The translations under genes and the position numbers were made by a program. Under the pieces are notes generated by a model. It saw nothing but the letters and a program-made list of their open reading frames with translations. It did not search any database and was not told the DNA's origin. Positions 51,974 through 61,367 of a stretch of DNA of 64,000 bases are shown piece after piece. How positions within the stretch are numbered: the stretch's first letter is position 1; each line of letters opens with the position of its first letter. This DNA comes from CAJCJE01 sp035948315 (GTDB lineage: Bacteria > Actinomycetota > Actinomycetes > Mycobacteriales > Pseudonocardiaceae): contig DASZJG010000015.1 of assembly GCA_035948315.1 (NCBI GenBank), positions 38,900-102,899 of the forward strand. Reading direction: 5' to 3'.

Positions 51974-53283
51974 TCACTGTCCGCGCAAGGCATTGGCGGC
52001 TATGACGCCGAGCCGATGACTGAGCGCTGCCTCGAAGTCCAGGCTGCCGTCGGTGGCGCCTGATGCGGCGTGGGTGAGCTCGTGCAGGAGTGTGGCGCAG
52101 TAGTCGACTGGATTGGCGAGCTGGTCACGTCGGATGACGATGCGGCGGTGCTCTCGCTCGTAGATGCCGATGGTCTGGTCACCGAGTTCGCCCAGTCGCA
52201 TCGTCTCGGAGATGAGGATTTCGTTCACCCCGATCGCGGCCGGTCGCAGGTTGGCCAGCGCGATGGTCGGCTGGGTGAGCTGGAACACCGCCGCCTCCTG
52301 CGGAGTGAACTCCCGGGGATCGACGAAGCGGAACTCGAAGCTGTCGTTCCATGCCGCGCGGTACTGGTCCAGGTCCAGCATCGGGCCGCCGTCGACGTCG
52401 GTGAGGCCGTTGAGCCGATAGCGGATGTCCTCCGGCACCACGACCAGCCGGTACCCCTCCTCCTTGGCGTACTGGAGCTGCGGGCTGCCGGCTTCCAGCT
52501 CGTAGGAGGTGACGAACACGACTCGTTCGTTGGCGGCGAGCACGCGGCAGGCGTGCACGGTGACGTCCTTCCACTCCAGCTCGTCATGCATCGTGCCGCG
52601 CGCGTAGCCGGCGAGGTCGTCGGCCAGCGGTCCGGCCACGGCAGGTGAAACGCACTTCTTCAGGATGGCCTTGACCCGCTCGGTGTAGGCGGTCCGGCCG
52701 ACGTTCGTCCGCTCGCGGTTCAGTGCCCGGCGCAGCGGCGCGCTGAGGTCGGTGATGTTGTAGGAGAACAGGAAGTTCTCCTCCTCCGCGACCAGCAGGC
52801 CCTTGACGTAGATCCGCGCCGGTCCGCTGTTCGCGGGACGGGCCAGGACGCTGCCGTACGAGGTGGTCTCCAGCTCGCGGTCCTGGCTGTACCGCAGGAA
52901 GAACTGCTTCGCCGCCTGGATCTGGTCGGCGGTGGCCCCGGTGAGCACGACAGTGGTGCCCTTGGAGTCCGGTGTCGACGGCGGGCGGACGGCGGCGTGC
53001 AGCGTGACGACGTCCGCGAAGCCTTTCTTCTCCCGCATCTCGGTCGTGATGTCGCCGTGTGGCGAGTGGATCTCGACGGCGATGCCGCGTCGGTGGAACA
53101 CGGCCAGCGCGTCCTTCAGACCCATGCCGAACTGTCCGATGACGTTCGGGTGAGCCGCTTCTCTTGGTTCTCCTTCTGGGTCAGGTGCTTGTAGCGCAGG
53201 CCGCGCCCGGCGTCGACGATCGCCCATGAGCCCGGGCCGACCTCGACGATGTCGGGCTCCTGGCCGCCGGCGAACGCAGGCAA
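51974..53283 (-). pseudogene. GHKL-type ATPase with C-terminal HExxH segment, frameshifted
   Basis: The reading frame 51974-53161 gives PNVIGQFGMGLKDALAVFHRRG (the G2 box of a Hsp90/histidine-kinase-like ATPase), a long central region and a C-terminal LLHELTHAASG with a metalloprotease-like HExxH. Just upstream, in another frame (53162-53283), the expected preceding piece is seen: EPDIVEVGPGSWAIVDAGRG and LRYKHLTQKENQEKR. The two join only across a frame change near 53161, so the protein is broken. The N-box helix with the catalytic Glu/Asn is not visible further up. Related proteins exist as ATP-binding proteins of unknown role. A sequencing slip is the alternative. Confidence 0.75.
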
Positions 53284-53482
53284 CTGAAGGAACACTCGGC
53301 GGCGCTGCTCGCCGACCTGGACACGTCCGGGGTATCGGTCCGCGACGAACTCCTGCCCGGCTCGGACACGACGCGCATCATTGGCATGAACATCGCCGAC
53401 CGATCTCGGCAGACACCCTCCGCGAAAAGTTCCGCATCAGAGCCGCCCGCTCCAGGCTGCTCGTGGCTCAAGGTACCGAACA

Positions 53483-53531
53483 GGTTTGTGGCACGGCATT
53501 GGCCATCAGGCGATGTGCCGTGCCACAAACC
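53483..53531 (-). terminator. Hairpin terminator of the large secreted protein gene
   Basis: A perfect 16-bp inverted repeat (GGTTTGTGGCACGGCA and its complement) flanks a 17-nt loop. It begins 15 nt after the stop codon of the 1601-residue gene on the minus strand. Confidence 0.88.
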
Positions 53532-53546
53532 ATTACGGCGAGTGCC

Positions 53547-56500
53547 CTACTTCTGAGATATCTGGGTCAGATCCTGGCTGGTCCAGTTGCCCCCGATGGC
53601 AGGCAGGTAGGTCTCCTCAAGATCACCCTGGGGGCTGCCGTCGATGCTGAACACACTGGTCCAGGTCAGCCCACCGCTGGTGTCGTAGTGCAGCAACGCT
53701 GCCTGGCCCAACGGCTCCGGCTTCGGCGTACCGGCTTTCTGAGTCAGGTCCTGGGTGCCCCAGGCATCACTGGTCGCTGGCAGGTACGTCTCCCACAGGT
53801 CACCAGTCGACTGGTCGATCGTGTACACGCTGGTAAAACCGGTGTGATAGAGCGCCACGATCTGGTCGCCGGGGCCCTTCGCCGCCGCCGGTGTGCCGTA
53901 CTTCTGGGTCAGATCCTGGTTGACCCAGCCATCGCCGATGGCCGGCAGATACGTCTCCCGCAGGTGATCGTCGCCCGCGTCGAGCGTGTACACGCTGGTA
54001 TATCCAGAGTGGACAACAGCGGTTGGAGACGTGTACTGCGCGACCTTCGGCGTGCCGTAGTTCGCGGACAGGTCCTGGGTGACCCAGGAACTGCCGACGG
54101 CGTTCAGGTAGGTCTCCTGGAGGTCGTTGGTCCCCAGGTCCACGGTGTAGACGCTGACCCAGCCGGAGTGCAGGATCGCGACCGGGGAGGTGCCGACGGC
54201 GACCGTCGGGGTGTGGTAGTTCGCCGACAGGTCCTGACTGAGCCACGGGCCGCCGAGCACCGGCAGGTAGGTCTCGTCAAGGTCGCCGTTTGATGCGTCC
54301 ACTGTGTACACACTGGTGTATCCGGAGTGGAGGATGGCGGTGGGGGTGGCCTTCGACGGCGGGGTCTTGCCCAGCTGTGTCAGGTCATGCGTGAACCAGG
54401 AACCGCCTAGCTTGGGCAGATAGGTCTCCTGGAGGTCACCGCTGCCGGCGTCGATTGTGAAGACGCTGGTGTACCCGTCATGGGTGATCGCCACCGGTTT
54501 GGTGCCCACCAACACGGGCGGGTTGTGCACCTGCGATGTGAGGTCCTGGTTGACCCACTTCTGGCCCATCGCGGGCAGATAGCTCTCCACCAGGTCGCCG
54601 GTTGATGTGTTCACCGTGTACACGCTGGTGTACCCGTCGTGGACGACGGACCAGCCTGCCGCGGACGAGCCCGACGCCGCCACCGGCGGGCTGGGGTACT
54701 TGGTGGTCAGGTCCTGACTGGTCCAGTTGTCGCCGATCGCAGGCAGGTAGCTCTCCTCCAGGTGGTTGTTGAATTCGCCGACCGTGTAGACGCTGGTCCA
54801 GAGATCGCCGCCGGAGGCGGGATGGACCAGCACGATCGGGCTTTCGACGGTGACCGGGGTCTGGTAGTTGTCGGTGAAATCCTGCGTTTTCCACGACTGG
54901 CCGATGGCCGACAGGTACGTCTCCTGCACATGCTGACTGCCCTGGTCCACGGTGTAGACGCTGGTGTAACCGGTGTGGTACAGCGCAACCGGCTGCGTAC
55001 CCGGTGCCACCGGCGGCGTCTTGTAGTTCGCGGTCAGGTCCTGGGTCCGCCACGTGTCGCCGATGGCGGGCAGGTAGGTCTCCCGCAGGTCGTTGCTGCC
55101 GTCATCGACGGTGTAGAGGCTGGTGTAGCCCTGGTGCACGACGGCCGTAGGCGTCACGCTGGTCACTGGCGCGGGGGTGAACATCGCCGAGAGGTCCTGC
55201 GTGCTCCAGGAGTCGCCCAGCTTGGGCAGGTACGTCTCCTGGAGATGGTGGTTGGAGTCGACGGTGTAGACGCTGGTGTATCCACCGTGGACGATGGCGA
55301 CCGGGGAGGTCCCGGCCTGAACCTGCGGAGTGTGGCCGTTCGTCGCGCTCAGGTCCTGGCTGGTCCACCCATCGCCCAGCTTCGGCAGGTACGTTTCCCA
55401 CAGGTGACCATTCCCGGCGGCGACCGTGTAGACGCTGGTGTACCCGTCGTGGACGACCGCGGTCGGTGTCCAACTCGTCGCCGGAGCGTTGTACTTGTCG
55501 GTCAGGTCCTGGCTGCTCCACTGGTCACCCAGTTTGGGCAGATAGGTTTCCCACAGATGGCCATTCGAGGCGGCGACGGTGTAGACGCTGGTGTATCCGT
55601 CGTGGACCAGTGAGACCGGCGTGGTGCCCGGCATGATCGCGGGCGTGTTGGCCTGGTTCGTCAGGTCCTGGTTGTACCAGGGGCCGCCCAGCTTCGGCAG
55701 ATACGACTCCTGGAGATGCCCGTTCGCCGACTCGGCCGTGTACACGCTGGCGTACCCGTCGTGCAGGACCGCGGCACCCGCCGCCGAGTCCGGCGCGCTG
55801 ACACCGCCGGAGTTGCCACCGTAGTTGGCCGCGACGATGTTGGCCTGCACGGCGTTGTCGGCGGCGTCACTCGGATAGCCATCGGTCATCACACCTTCGA
55901 AGAACGATCCGGCGGAGGCGTTGCTGTTGTCCCCGCCGATGCCCAGGATGATCGCACCCTGCTTCTGCATCGGGGTATAGCCGGGGACGTTGTTGGGCAG
56001 ACCACCGTTCCACCACGTGGCCAGGCCACCAGCTTGCGCGTCGCCGCCCTTGAGCGCGTAGGTGGTCGTGCCGTTGTTCTTCAGCATCGCGGTGACGAAG
56101 TTGCTGCCGTTCCCCTTGTTGGCCGGGTTCGACCCGTTGCCGCCCTGGAACAGGCCGTTCTCCATGTCGGCCGCGACCCACGGACCGCTCCCACTGCACG
56201 GCGCGACATTGGCGTAGTAGCAGTTCGTGCCGAGGTTGACCGCGTCCATGTTCCCGTTGCCGTCGTCGTGCGTGTCCGTCTCGGCGTTGCCGAAGTCGTT
56301 GCAGCACCCGGAGTTGACGTTGGTGCCGCTGGCCACCATGTACATGCCCTCCGGCTCGGAGCCCGTCGCGATCCCTCGCGTGTTGTTGTTGCGGTAGCCG
56401 GTCCCTGGGGTGATATTCAGGCCGTAGGCCTTGTTGCCGCCGACCGTGATCGGGAGGGACGCTGCGTCGGCAGGCTTGTCCCCGTTCGGATTGGCGCCAC

Positions 56501-58352
56501 CGCCCGGCGCCACGGTCAGGTCGTTCAACTGGGGAGACTGGTCGTAGAGCGTGGTGACGGTGCACGTCGTATTCGCGCAAAAGCCGTCCTGCTGGCTCGC
56601 GTCGACATCACCGCCCGGAGCCAACGGGCCGATGTCGGCCGTTTGGTTGTCCGAGGCACGTTGGACCTGGTACAGCGATCCGTCATAGTCCGAGTACATC
56701 GCCCGGGTCATGCTGTAGGCCCCGACGCAAGGCGTGCCGTAATAGGCATAGATGTCACACACCGACCCGGTCGGCGGCGAGGAAGGTACGGGCTCGCTGA
56801 TCCAGCCCATCACCTCGGCCCAGAGCAGCGCGCCGGTGAACGAGTCAGCGATCTTCTGCTGTCCGGTGTCGTTCGGGGTCACTCCGTCGGGATTGAGATC
56901 GTCGGTGGTCACAGCGCTCATGTCGGCCAGCACGACGCGCCCTCCCGCAGCCACCTTGGCGGCGACCAGTTGCTGGACTGACGTGTTGTACGCGGTTACC
57001 AGCGCCTCATCCGCGGCGTTGGTGGTGGGGACGAGGGTGGCGACCATGATGACAACGGTGGGGTCGGCCGCCTGGATCTGATCGATCAGGGCCGAAAGCC
57101 GGTCGGAGGCGCCGGATTGGTGGCCGTCCTGGATGTCCCAAGTGCCAGCCTGAAGCATCACCACGTTCGGTTCGTACTTCGGGATGGCCGTCGCGTTTCG
57201 GGCGGCGAGGTCACTGATCTCCGCCCCGGCCGACCCTATGTCCGGGGTACCGCCGCTGGAGGTGTCGTCACCGACGAAATCAACGGACCTCTTGAGGGCG
57301 GTGATGGCGAGGATTCCTGCCATCAGTGCGAAGATCGTCGCCTTCGTCTTGTCCGCGGTCCCGTCGTGACTGACCGTGTCGCCGTCGATCCCCACTCGCA
57401 GGCTCGGCGGGCCCGCGGAGGCCCGCAAGCTCCCGATCTGGACCGGATAGTGGTCCGACTGGCGTCCGTTCAGCCGCGCGGGCCCGAACTCAGGGGAACT
57501 CGTGTCAGTGGTGACAAAGTAATCCAGGATGCCACCACTTTGCTGGGTGGGCTCACGGGTATTGATGCGACGGGAGCCGTCCGGAATCTCGAGGTCCCCT
57601 GGCAACCTGTTGAAGTCGCCGCCGATGGTGTAGGTGTAGGGCTGCGCTCGCGCCTGTCCCAGGGTACCAACGAAGTTGGCGATTGTGGCTATGAGCACCT
57701 CGGAGTCGGTGCCGCCCAAGTTCGGGTTGTTCTGGTTGGCCAGGCCGTGGAGGTTGAAGTACCAGTTGTCCCCGAAGCGGACGCCCAGCGCCGCTCGGCC
57801 CCGCTGGTTGGGGTTGGGGTTGGGCACGACGCGAACTTCGTCGGGTGTGGCTCTGGTGACGATCGCGATGTTGACCCGGCCACCCACGTTGGTACCGGCG
57901 TTGCTGTCAGTCTGCAGGAAGTACACCTGGGCAAGGGCGACACCGTCACCCCTCGGCGGCCCCTGGACCGCCCCGACCGGCCACAGGAAGCGCCGGACCT
58001 GGGTACCGTCCGTCGCGATGGGTGTTTGTTCGATGCCCGGGGCCGTGGCCCCGGCCTCCTGTACCAGCACGATATTGGCGTTTTGGATGAACCCCCGCAC
58101 CATCGTGTTCCACTTGCTGTCTGTATTGGCGTCGTCCTCAGGGGTCGTGAAGGCGCCCTGGATGTTGTTGGTGATGATCGCGGTCGATGACAGGGGCGCA
58201 GGGTCGTTATTCTCAGCGGCGGCGGGCGTGGCACCCTGCACGCTGACAACCAGCAAACCGGCCAGCAGTGACAGCACCGTCAGCACGACCCGCGATCGCC
58301 GCAACGCCTGCCATCGACCGCGTGCTCCCGTTTCCCGCTTCGTTTTTTCCAT
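53547..58352 (-). CDS. Secreted CdtB-like nuclease / SGNH-fold / GH54 / repeat multidomain protein
   Basis: 1601 residues, exported (Sec signal peptide, residues ~1-47, ending ATPAAAEN). Residues ~55-315 resemble the cytolethal distending toxin nuclease CdtB/DNase I fold: VQEAG with E99, RVNIAIVTRATPDEVRVV, H202, GGDFNRLPGDLE with D246/N248, EPTQQSGGILDYF, and SDHYPV with D300/H301. Residues ~317-518 are an SGNH hydrolase fold whose catalytic Ser, Asn and His positions read T326, W405 and T492. Residues ~530-846 match GH54 alpha-L-arabinofuranosidase (CDIYAYYGTPCVGAYSMTRA, vicinal C683-C684, nucleophile E691, acid/base D808 in LGIGGDNSN). Residues ~860-1601 are 14 repeats. One gene, own terminator, divergent from an AfsR-like regulator. 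A toxin, wall-attacking enzyme or scavenging DNase are all possible; the fusion itself was not known to me. Confidence 0.93.
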   Translation of the reverse strand: MEKTKRETGARGRWQALRRSRVVLTVLSLLAGLLVVSVQGATPAAAENNDPAPLSSTAIITNNIQGAFTTPEDDANTDSKWNTMVRGFIQNANIVLVQEAGATAPGIEQTPIATDGTQVRRFLWPVGAVQGPPRGDGVALAQVYFLQTDSNAGTNVGGRVNIAIVTRATPDEVRVVPNPNPNQRGRAALGVRFGDNWYFNLHGLANQNNPNLGGTDSEVLIATIANFVGTLGQARAQPYTYTIGGDFNRLPGDLEIPDGSRRINTREPTQQSGGILDYFVTTDTSSPEFGPARLNGRQSDHYPVQIGSLRASAGPPSLRVGIDGDTVSHDGTADKTKATIFALMAGILAITALKRSVDFVGDDTSSGGTPDIGSAGAEISDLAARNATAIPKYEPNVVMLQAGTWDIQDGHQSGASDRLSALIDQIQAADPTVVIMVATLVPTTNAADEALVTAYNTSVQQLVAAKVAAGGRVVLADMSAVTTDDLNPDGVTPNDTGQQKIADSFTGALLWAEVMGWISEPVPSSPPTGSVCDIYAYYGTPCVGAYSMTRAMYSDYDGSLYQVQRASDNQTADIGPLAPGGDVDASQQDGFCANTTCTVTTLYDQSPQLNDLTVAPGGGANPNGDKPADAASLPITVGGNKAYGLNITPGTGYRNNNTRGIATGSEPEGMYMVASGTNVNSGCCNDFGNAETDTHDDGNGNMDAVNLGTNCYYANVAPCSGSGPWVAADMENGLFQGGNGSNPANKGNGSNFVTAMLKNNGTTTYALKGGDAQAGGLATWWNGGLPNNVPGYTPMQKQGAIILGIGGDNSNASAGSFFEGVMTDGYPSDAADNAVQANIVAANYGGNSGGVSAPDSAAGAAVLHDGYASVYTAESANGHLQESYLPKLGGPWYNQDLTNQANTPAIMPGTTPVSLVHDGYTSVYTVAASNGHLWETYLPKLGDQWSSQDLTDKYNAPATSWTPTAVVHDGYTSVYTVAAGNGHLWETYLPKLGDGWTSQDLSATNGHTPQVQAGTSPVAIVHGGYTSVYTVDSNHHLQETYLPKLGDSWSTQDLSAMFTPAPVTSVTPTAVVHQGYTSLYTVDDGSNDLRETYLPAIGDTWRTQDLTANYKTPPVAPGTQPVALYHTGYTSVYTVDQGSQHVQETYLSAIGQSWKTQDFTDNYQTPVTVESPIVLVHPASGGDLWTSVYTVGEFNNHLEESYLPAIGDNWTSQDLTTKYPSPPVAASGSSAAGWSVVHDGYTSVYTVNTSTGDLVESYLPAMGQKWVNQDLTSQVHNPPVLVGTKPVAITHDGYTSVFTIDAGSGDLQETYLPKLGGSWFTHDLTQLGKTPPSKATPTAILHSGYTSVYTVDASNGDLDETYLPVLGGPWLSQDLSANYHTPTVAVGTSPVAILHSGWVSVYTVDLGTNDLQETYLNAVGSSWVTQDLSANYGTPKVAQYTSPTAVVHSGYTSVYTLDAGDDHLRETYLPAIGDGWVNQDLTQKYGTPAAAKGPGDQIVALYHTGFTSVYTIDQSTGDLWETYLPATSDAWGTQDLTQKAGTPKPEPLGQAALLHYDTSGGLTWTSVFSIDGSPQGDLEETYLPAIGGNWTSQDLTQISQK
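53550..55772 (-). repeat. Fourteen tandem ~50-residue repeats (propeller/lectin-like)
   Basis: The C-terminal 740 residues of the CdtB-like protein consist of 14 units with the core HDGYTSVYTV, then a polar turn, then ETYLPxxGxxWxxQDL and a Pro-rich linker. Units 7 and 14 carry a short insert before WTSVYTV/WTSVFSI. The strand-turn-strand pattern with an aromatic W before QDL resembles fucose-lectin or tectonin-type beta-propeller blades; two seven-bladed wheels would fit the number 14 (inference). Confidence 0.9.
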
Positions 58353-58529
58353 TGTCGTTCAAGACCCCCTAAGTCGATCGACAAGCACAAGAGACCCACG
58401 CGCCAGCGTCGCGGTGAGCGCTGACGTCCTGGTCGCCGCGCGGTCGCTGGACAGTCGCGCGCGCGGCGTGGGACGATACGGAGCGACGTTCCGGTTGGCC
58501 GAGCACCTACTGGTAGAGGGGAACCAGAC
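58353..58529. promoter_or_regulatory. Divergent promoter region: CdtB-like gene / AfsR-like regulator
   Basis: 177 bp between the two divergent starts. It contains the 10-bp palindrome GTCGATCGAC at 58373-58382. The CdtB-like gene has AGGGGGT upstream of its ATG; the regulator uses a TTG start with AGGGGA 8 nt before it. A shared control region is likely. Confidence 0.65.
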
Positions 58530-61367
58530 TTGGCAGAGGGGTGGCGGTTCCGTCTGGTGGGGCCGTCGGAGGTCCGGCACGACGGTGTGCTGGTGCCCAT
58601 CGCCGCCGCGAAACAGCGGGTCCTGATCGCCGTGCTGGCACTCGCGGCCGGTGAATCGGTGACCGTGGCCCGGTTGATCGAGTGTCTGTGGGGCGATCGG
58701 CCTCCGCCCACTGCCCGCAACACGCTGCAGAACTACGTGCTGCGGCTCCGCAGGACCCTTGCCATCGACGCCGAATCGGCCCCGCTGACCAGCTCGTCCG
58801 CCGGATACCGCCTCGACGTCGACCCCGACGCGGTCGACGTACACCGGTTCCGTTCGCTGGTGCGGTCGGCACGATCGAACGCGGCGGCGGGCGAGCCCGA
58901 GTCGGCCGCGGCGCTGTTGGACGAGGCGCTGCGACTGTGGCACGGCGAGCCGTTGACGGACGTGCCCAGCGAGGTTCTGCACCGCGAGGTGCTGCCGGGA
59001 TTGGTCGAGCAGCGGCTTGCCGCCCTGGAACAGCGCATCGACCTCGATCTGGACCGTGGCAGGCACCGGGAACTGATCACCGAACTGGTCGTGTTGAGCA
59101 CCGAACACCCCTTGCGGGAACGGATCTGGGCGCAACTGATCCTGGCCCTGTACCGGTCCGGACGGACCGCCGAGGCGCTGGACTCCTACCGCCAGGCCAA
59201 CAAGATCCTGGTGGAAGCGCTGGGTATGGACCCGGGACCGGAGTTGCAGCGGCTACACCAGGCGGTGTTGACCAACGACCCGGCCCTGACGATCACCTCC
59301 CCGGCACCAGAACCCGTCCGGGAGCGGCTGTCGTCGGCACGTCCTGTGCCACGGCAGTTGCCCGCACCCAGCGCACATTTCGTCGGCCGCGCCAGGGAAG
59401 TGCGCAACCTCGGCGAACAGCTGACCGCCGCGAGCGCATCACCGCTCATGGTGATCTTGGCGATCGGGGGCACCGCGGGCGTCGGCAAGACCGCGCTGGC
59501 CGTGCACTGGGCGCACCTGAATGCCGAACGGTTCCCCGACGGTCAGCTGTACGTCAACCTGCGCGGCTTCGATCCTGCCGGTGCTCCCGTGCCGCCGATG
59601 ACCGCGATGCGCGGATTCCTGATCGCACTGGGCGTTTCCGCGCGGGACGTTCCGGCCGACCCGGACGAGCAGATCGCGCTCTACCGGTCCCAGTTGGCCG
59701 GGCGGCGGATGCTGCTGGTGCTGGACAACGCGCGGGACGCCGAGCAGGTCCGGCCGTTGCTGCCCGGCGCGCCCGGCTGCCTGGTGCTGGTCACCAGCCG
59801 CGACCAGTTGACCGGCCTGGTCGCCCTGGACGGCGCCGTACCGCTGACCCTGGACCTGCTCACCCCGGACGAGGCCCGCGATCTACTGGTCCGCCGCCTC
59901 GGCCAGGTCCGCGTCACGCGGGAACAAGCCGTTGTCGACGAGCTGATCGAGCAGTGTGCCGGGCTGCCGCTGGCCCTGAACATCGCGGCTGCGCGCGCCG
60001 CACTGCATCCGAATCGACCGCTGGCCGATTTCGTCGTGGAACTGCGCGACACGCACCGGCGGCTGGACGCGCTGACCACCGGGGAGGCCACCTCGGACGT
60101 GCGCGTCGTGTTCTCCTGGTCCTATCGCACCCTCACGCCCACGACCGCCCGGGTGTTCCGGTTGCTGGGGCTGCGCCCAGGCCCGGACATCAGCCTCCTG
60201 GCCACGGCCGCCCTGGCCGGCCACGATCCCGACCAGACCCGCCGCGCCCTTGATGAACTGGTCCGCGCGCACCTGATCATCGAGCACGCCCCCGACCGCT
60301 ACACCCAGCACGACCTGCTCCGCGCCTACGCCGCCGACCAGGCCGTTGCCGAGGACTCCGATGCCCAGCGGCAGGCCGCGCTGCGGCGGGTGGTCGATTT
60401 CTACACCCACACCGCCTGCGACGCCGAGCATCTCCTGAACCCCAACCGCCCGCCGATCCAACTCGACTCACCGGCCCCTGGCGTGCACCCGCACCAACTA
60501 TCCGACTCGCAGACCGCCCTGGCCTGGCTCGATGCGGAATATCCCGGCTTGTTGGCGGCCCAGCAGGCCGCCGTCGCGCACGCCTGGCACCCCGCCGTAT
60601 GGCGGCTCGCGTTGGCCATGAACACCGTCCAACTCCGGCGCGGACACCGCAACGACCGGATCGCCGTATGGCAGGCCGCGCTGGACGCAGGCGCCCACCT
60701 GCCCGACCCCACTGCCCGCATGCACGCCCACCGGCGCCTCGGTGCCGTGCTCGCCGACCTGGGGCGGCACGAAGAAGGAATCGCGCACCTGCACCAGAGC
60801 CTCGCCCTTGCCGAGGAACACCGCGACCTCGATCAGCAGGCCGAGACCCACCGCCTGCTGGCAGGAGCTTGGGAGGAACAGCGCAACGACCGGGTGGCTC
60901 TCGAGCACGCCACCCGTGGCCTGGACCTCCGCCGTGCACTCGGCCAGCCGGCGCGGGAGGCGGAAGCCCGCAACCAGGTGGGCTGGCACCTGGCCTGGCT
61001 GGGCGAATTCGACGCGGCCCGCGCCCAATGCGAGACCGCGCTGGCGATACTGCGACGCCACCGCGACCCGGCGGGTGAGGCAGCGACGCTGGACAGTCTC
61101 GGCTACATCGACCATCACAGTGGCCGGCACCAGCAGGCCATAGTGCATTACCAGCAGGCACTTTCGCTGCTCGCCGACGTCGGCGACATCCTGCGCACCG
61201 CCGAGACCTTCGAGAACCTCGGCCACCCGCACGCCGCCCTCGGCGAGTTCGAGCAGGCCCGCGCGGTCTGGCGGAAAGCACTGGACCTGTACCGGCAGCA
61301 GAGGCGCGACCAAGCCGCCGACCGCGTCCAGCGACAGCTCGACACCCTCGACCAACCTGGCTACTGA
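58530..61367 (+). CDS. AfsR/SARP-family regulator (BTAD, NB-ARC, TPR)
   Basis: 945 residues. Residues ~1-95 are an OmpR-like winged helix (FRLVGPSEVRHDGVLVPIAAAKQRVLIAVL, LWGDRPPPTARNTLQNYVLRLRR in blocks). Residues ~95-250 are the bacterial transcriptional activation domain (DVHRFRSLVRSA, LDEALRLWHGEPL, HPLRERIWAQLILALYRSGRTAEAL). Residues ~285-560 are an NB-ARC ATPase with P-loop GGTAGVGKTALA (K320) and LLVLDNARDAEQV. The rest is TPR helices. TTG start with AGGGGA upstream. Such regulators activate secondary-metabolite or exoprotein genes; here the divergent CdtB-like gene is the natural target (inference). Confidence 0.94.
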   Translation: MAEGWRFRLVGPSEVRHDGVLVPIAAAKQRVLIAVLALAAGESVTVARLIECLWGDRPPPTARNTLQNYVLRLRRTLAIDAESAPLTSSSAGYRLDVDPDAVDVHRFRSLVRSARSNAAAGEPESAAALLDEALRLWHGEPLTDVPSEVLHREVLPGLVEQRLAALEQRIDLDLDRGRHRELITELVVLSTEHPLRERIWAQLILALYRSGRTAEALDSYRQANKILVEALGMDPGPELQRLHQAVLTNDPALTITSPAPEPVRERLSSARPVPRQLPAPSAHFVGRAREVRNLGEQLTAASASPLMVILAIGGTAGVGKTALAVHWAHLNAERFPDGQLYVNLRGFDPAGAPVPPMTAMRGFLIALGVSARDVPADPDEQIALYRSQLAGRRMLLVLDNARDAEQVRPLLPGAPGCLVLVTSRDQLTGLVALDGAVPLTLDLLTPDEARDLLVRRLGQVRVTREQAVVDELIEQCAGLPLALNIAAARAALHPNRPLADFVVELRDTHRRLDALTTGEATSDVRVVFSWSYRTLTPTTARVFRLLGLRPGPDISLLATAALAGHDPDQTRRALDELVRAHLIIEHAPDRYTQHDLLRAYAADQAVAEDSDAQRQAALRRVVDFYTHTACDAEHLLNPNRPPIQLDSPAPGVHPHQLSDSQTALAWLDAEYPGLLAAQQAAVAHAWHPAVWRLALAMNTVQLRRGHRNDRIAVWQAALDAGAHLPDPTARMHAHRRLGAVLADLGRHEEGIAHLHQSLALAEEHRDLDQQAETHRLLAGAWEEQRNDRVALEHATRGLDLRRALGQPAREAEARNQVGWHLAWLGEFDAARAQCETALAILRRHRDPAGEAATLDSLGYIDHHSGRHQQAIVHYQQALSLLADVGDILRTAETFENLGHPHAALGEFEQARAVWRKALDLYRQQRRDQAADRVQRQLDTLDQPGY

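Noticed and set aside
53226..54293. Long plus-strand frame over the end of the CdtB-like gene
   Set aside because: Arg/Val-rich reading antisense to the repeat region; the minus strand has the signal peptide, domains and terminator. The first ~170 bases may hold a separate relic but no family could be recognised.
54639..56981. Plus-strand frames antisense to repeats and GH54 domain
   Set aside because: They arise from the regular codon pattern of the repeats; no ribosome site or domain-like sequence.
57117..58190. 357-residue plus-strand frame antisense to the CdtB-like domain
   Set aside because: Low-complexity Val/Arg/Gly translation with no family features; shadow of the real gene.
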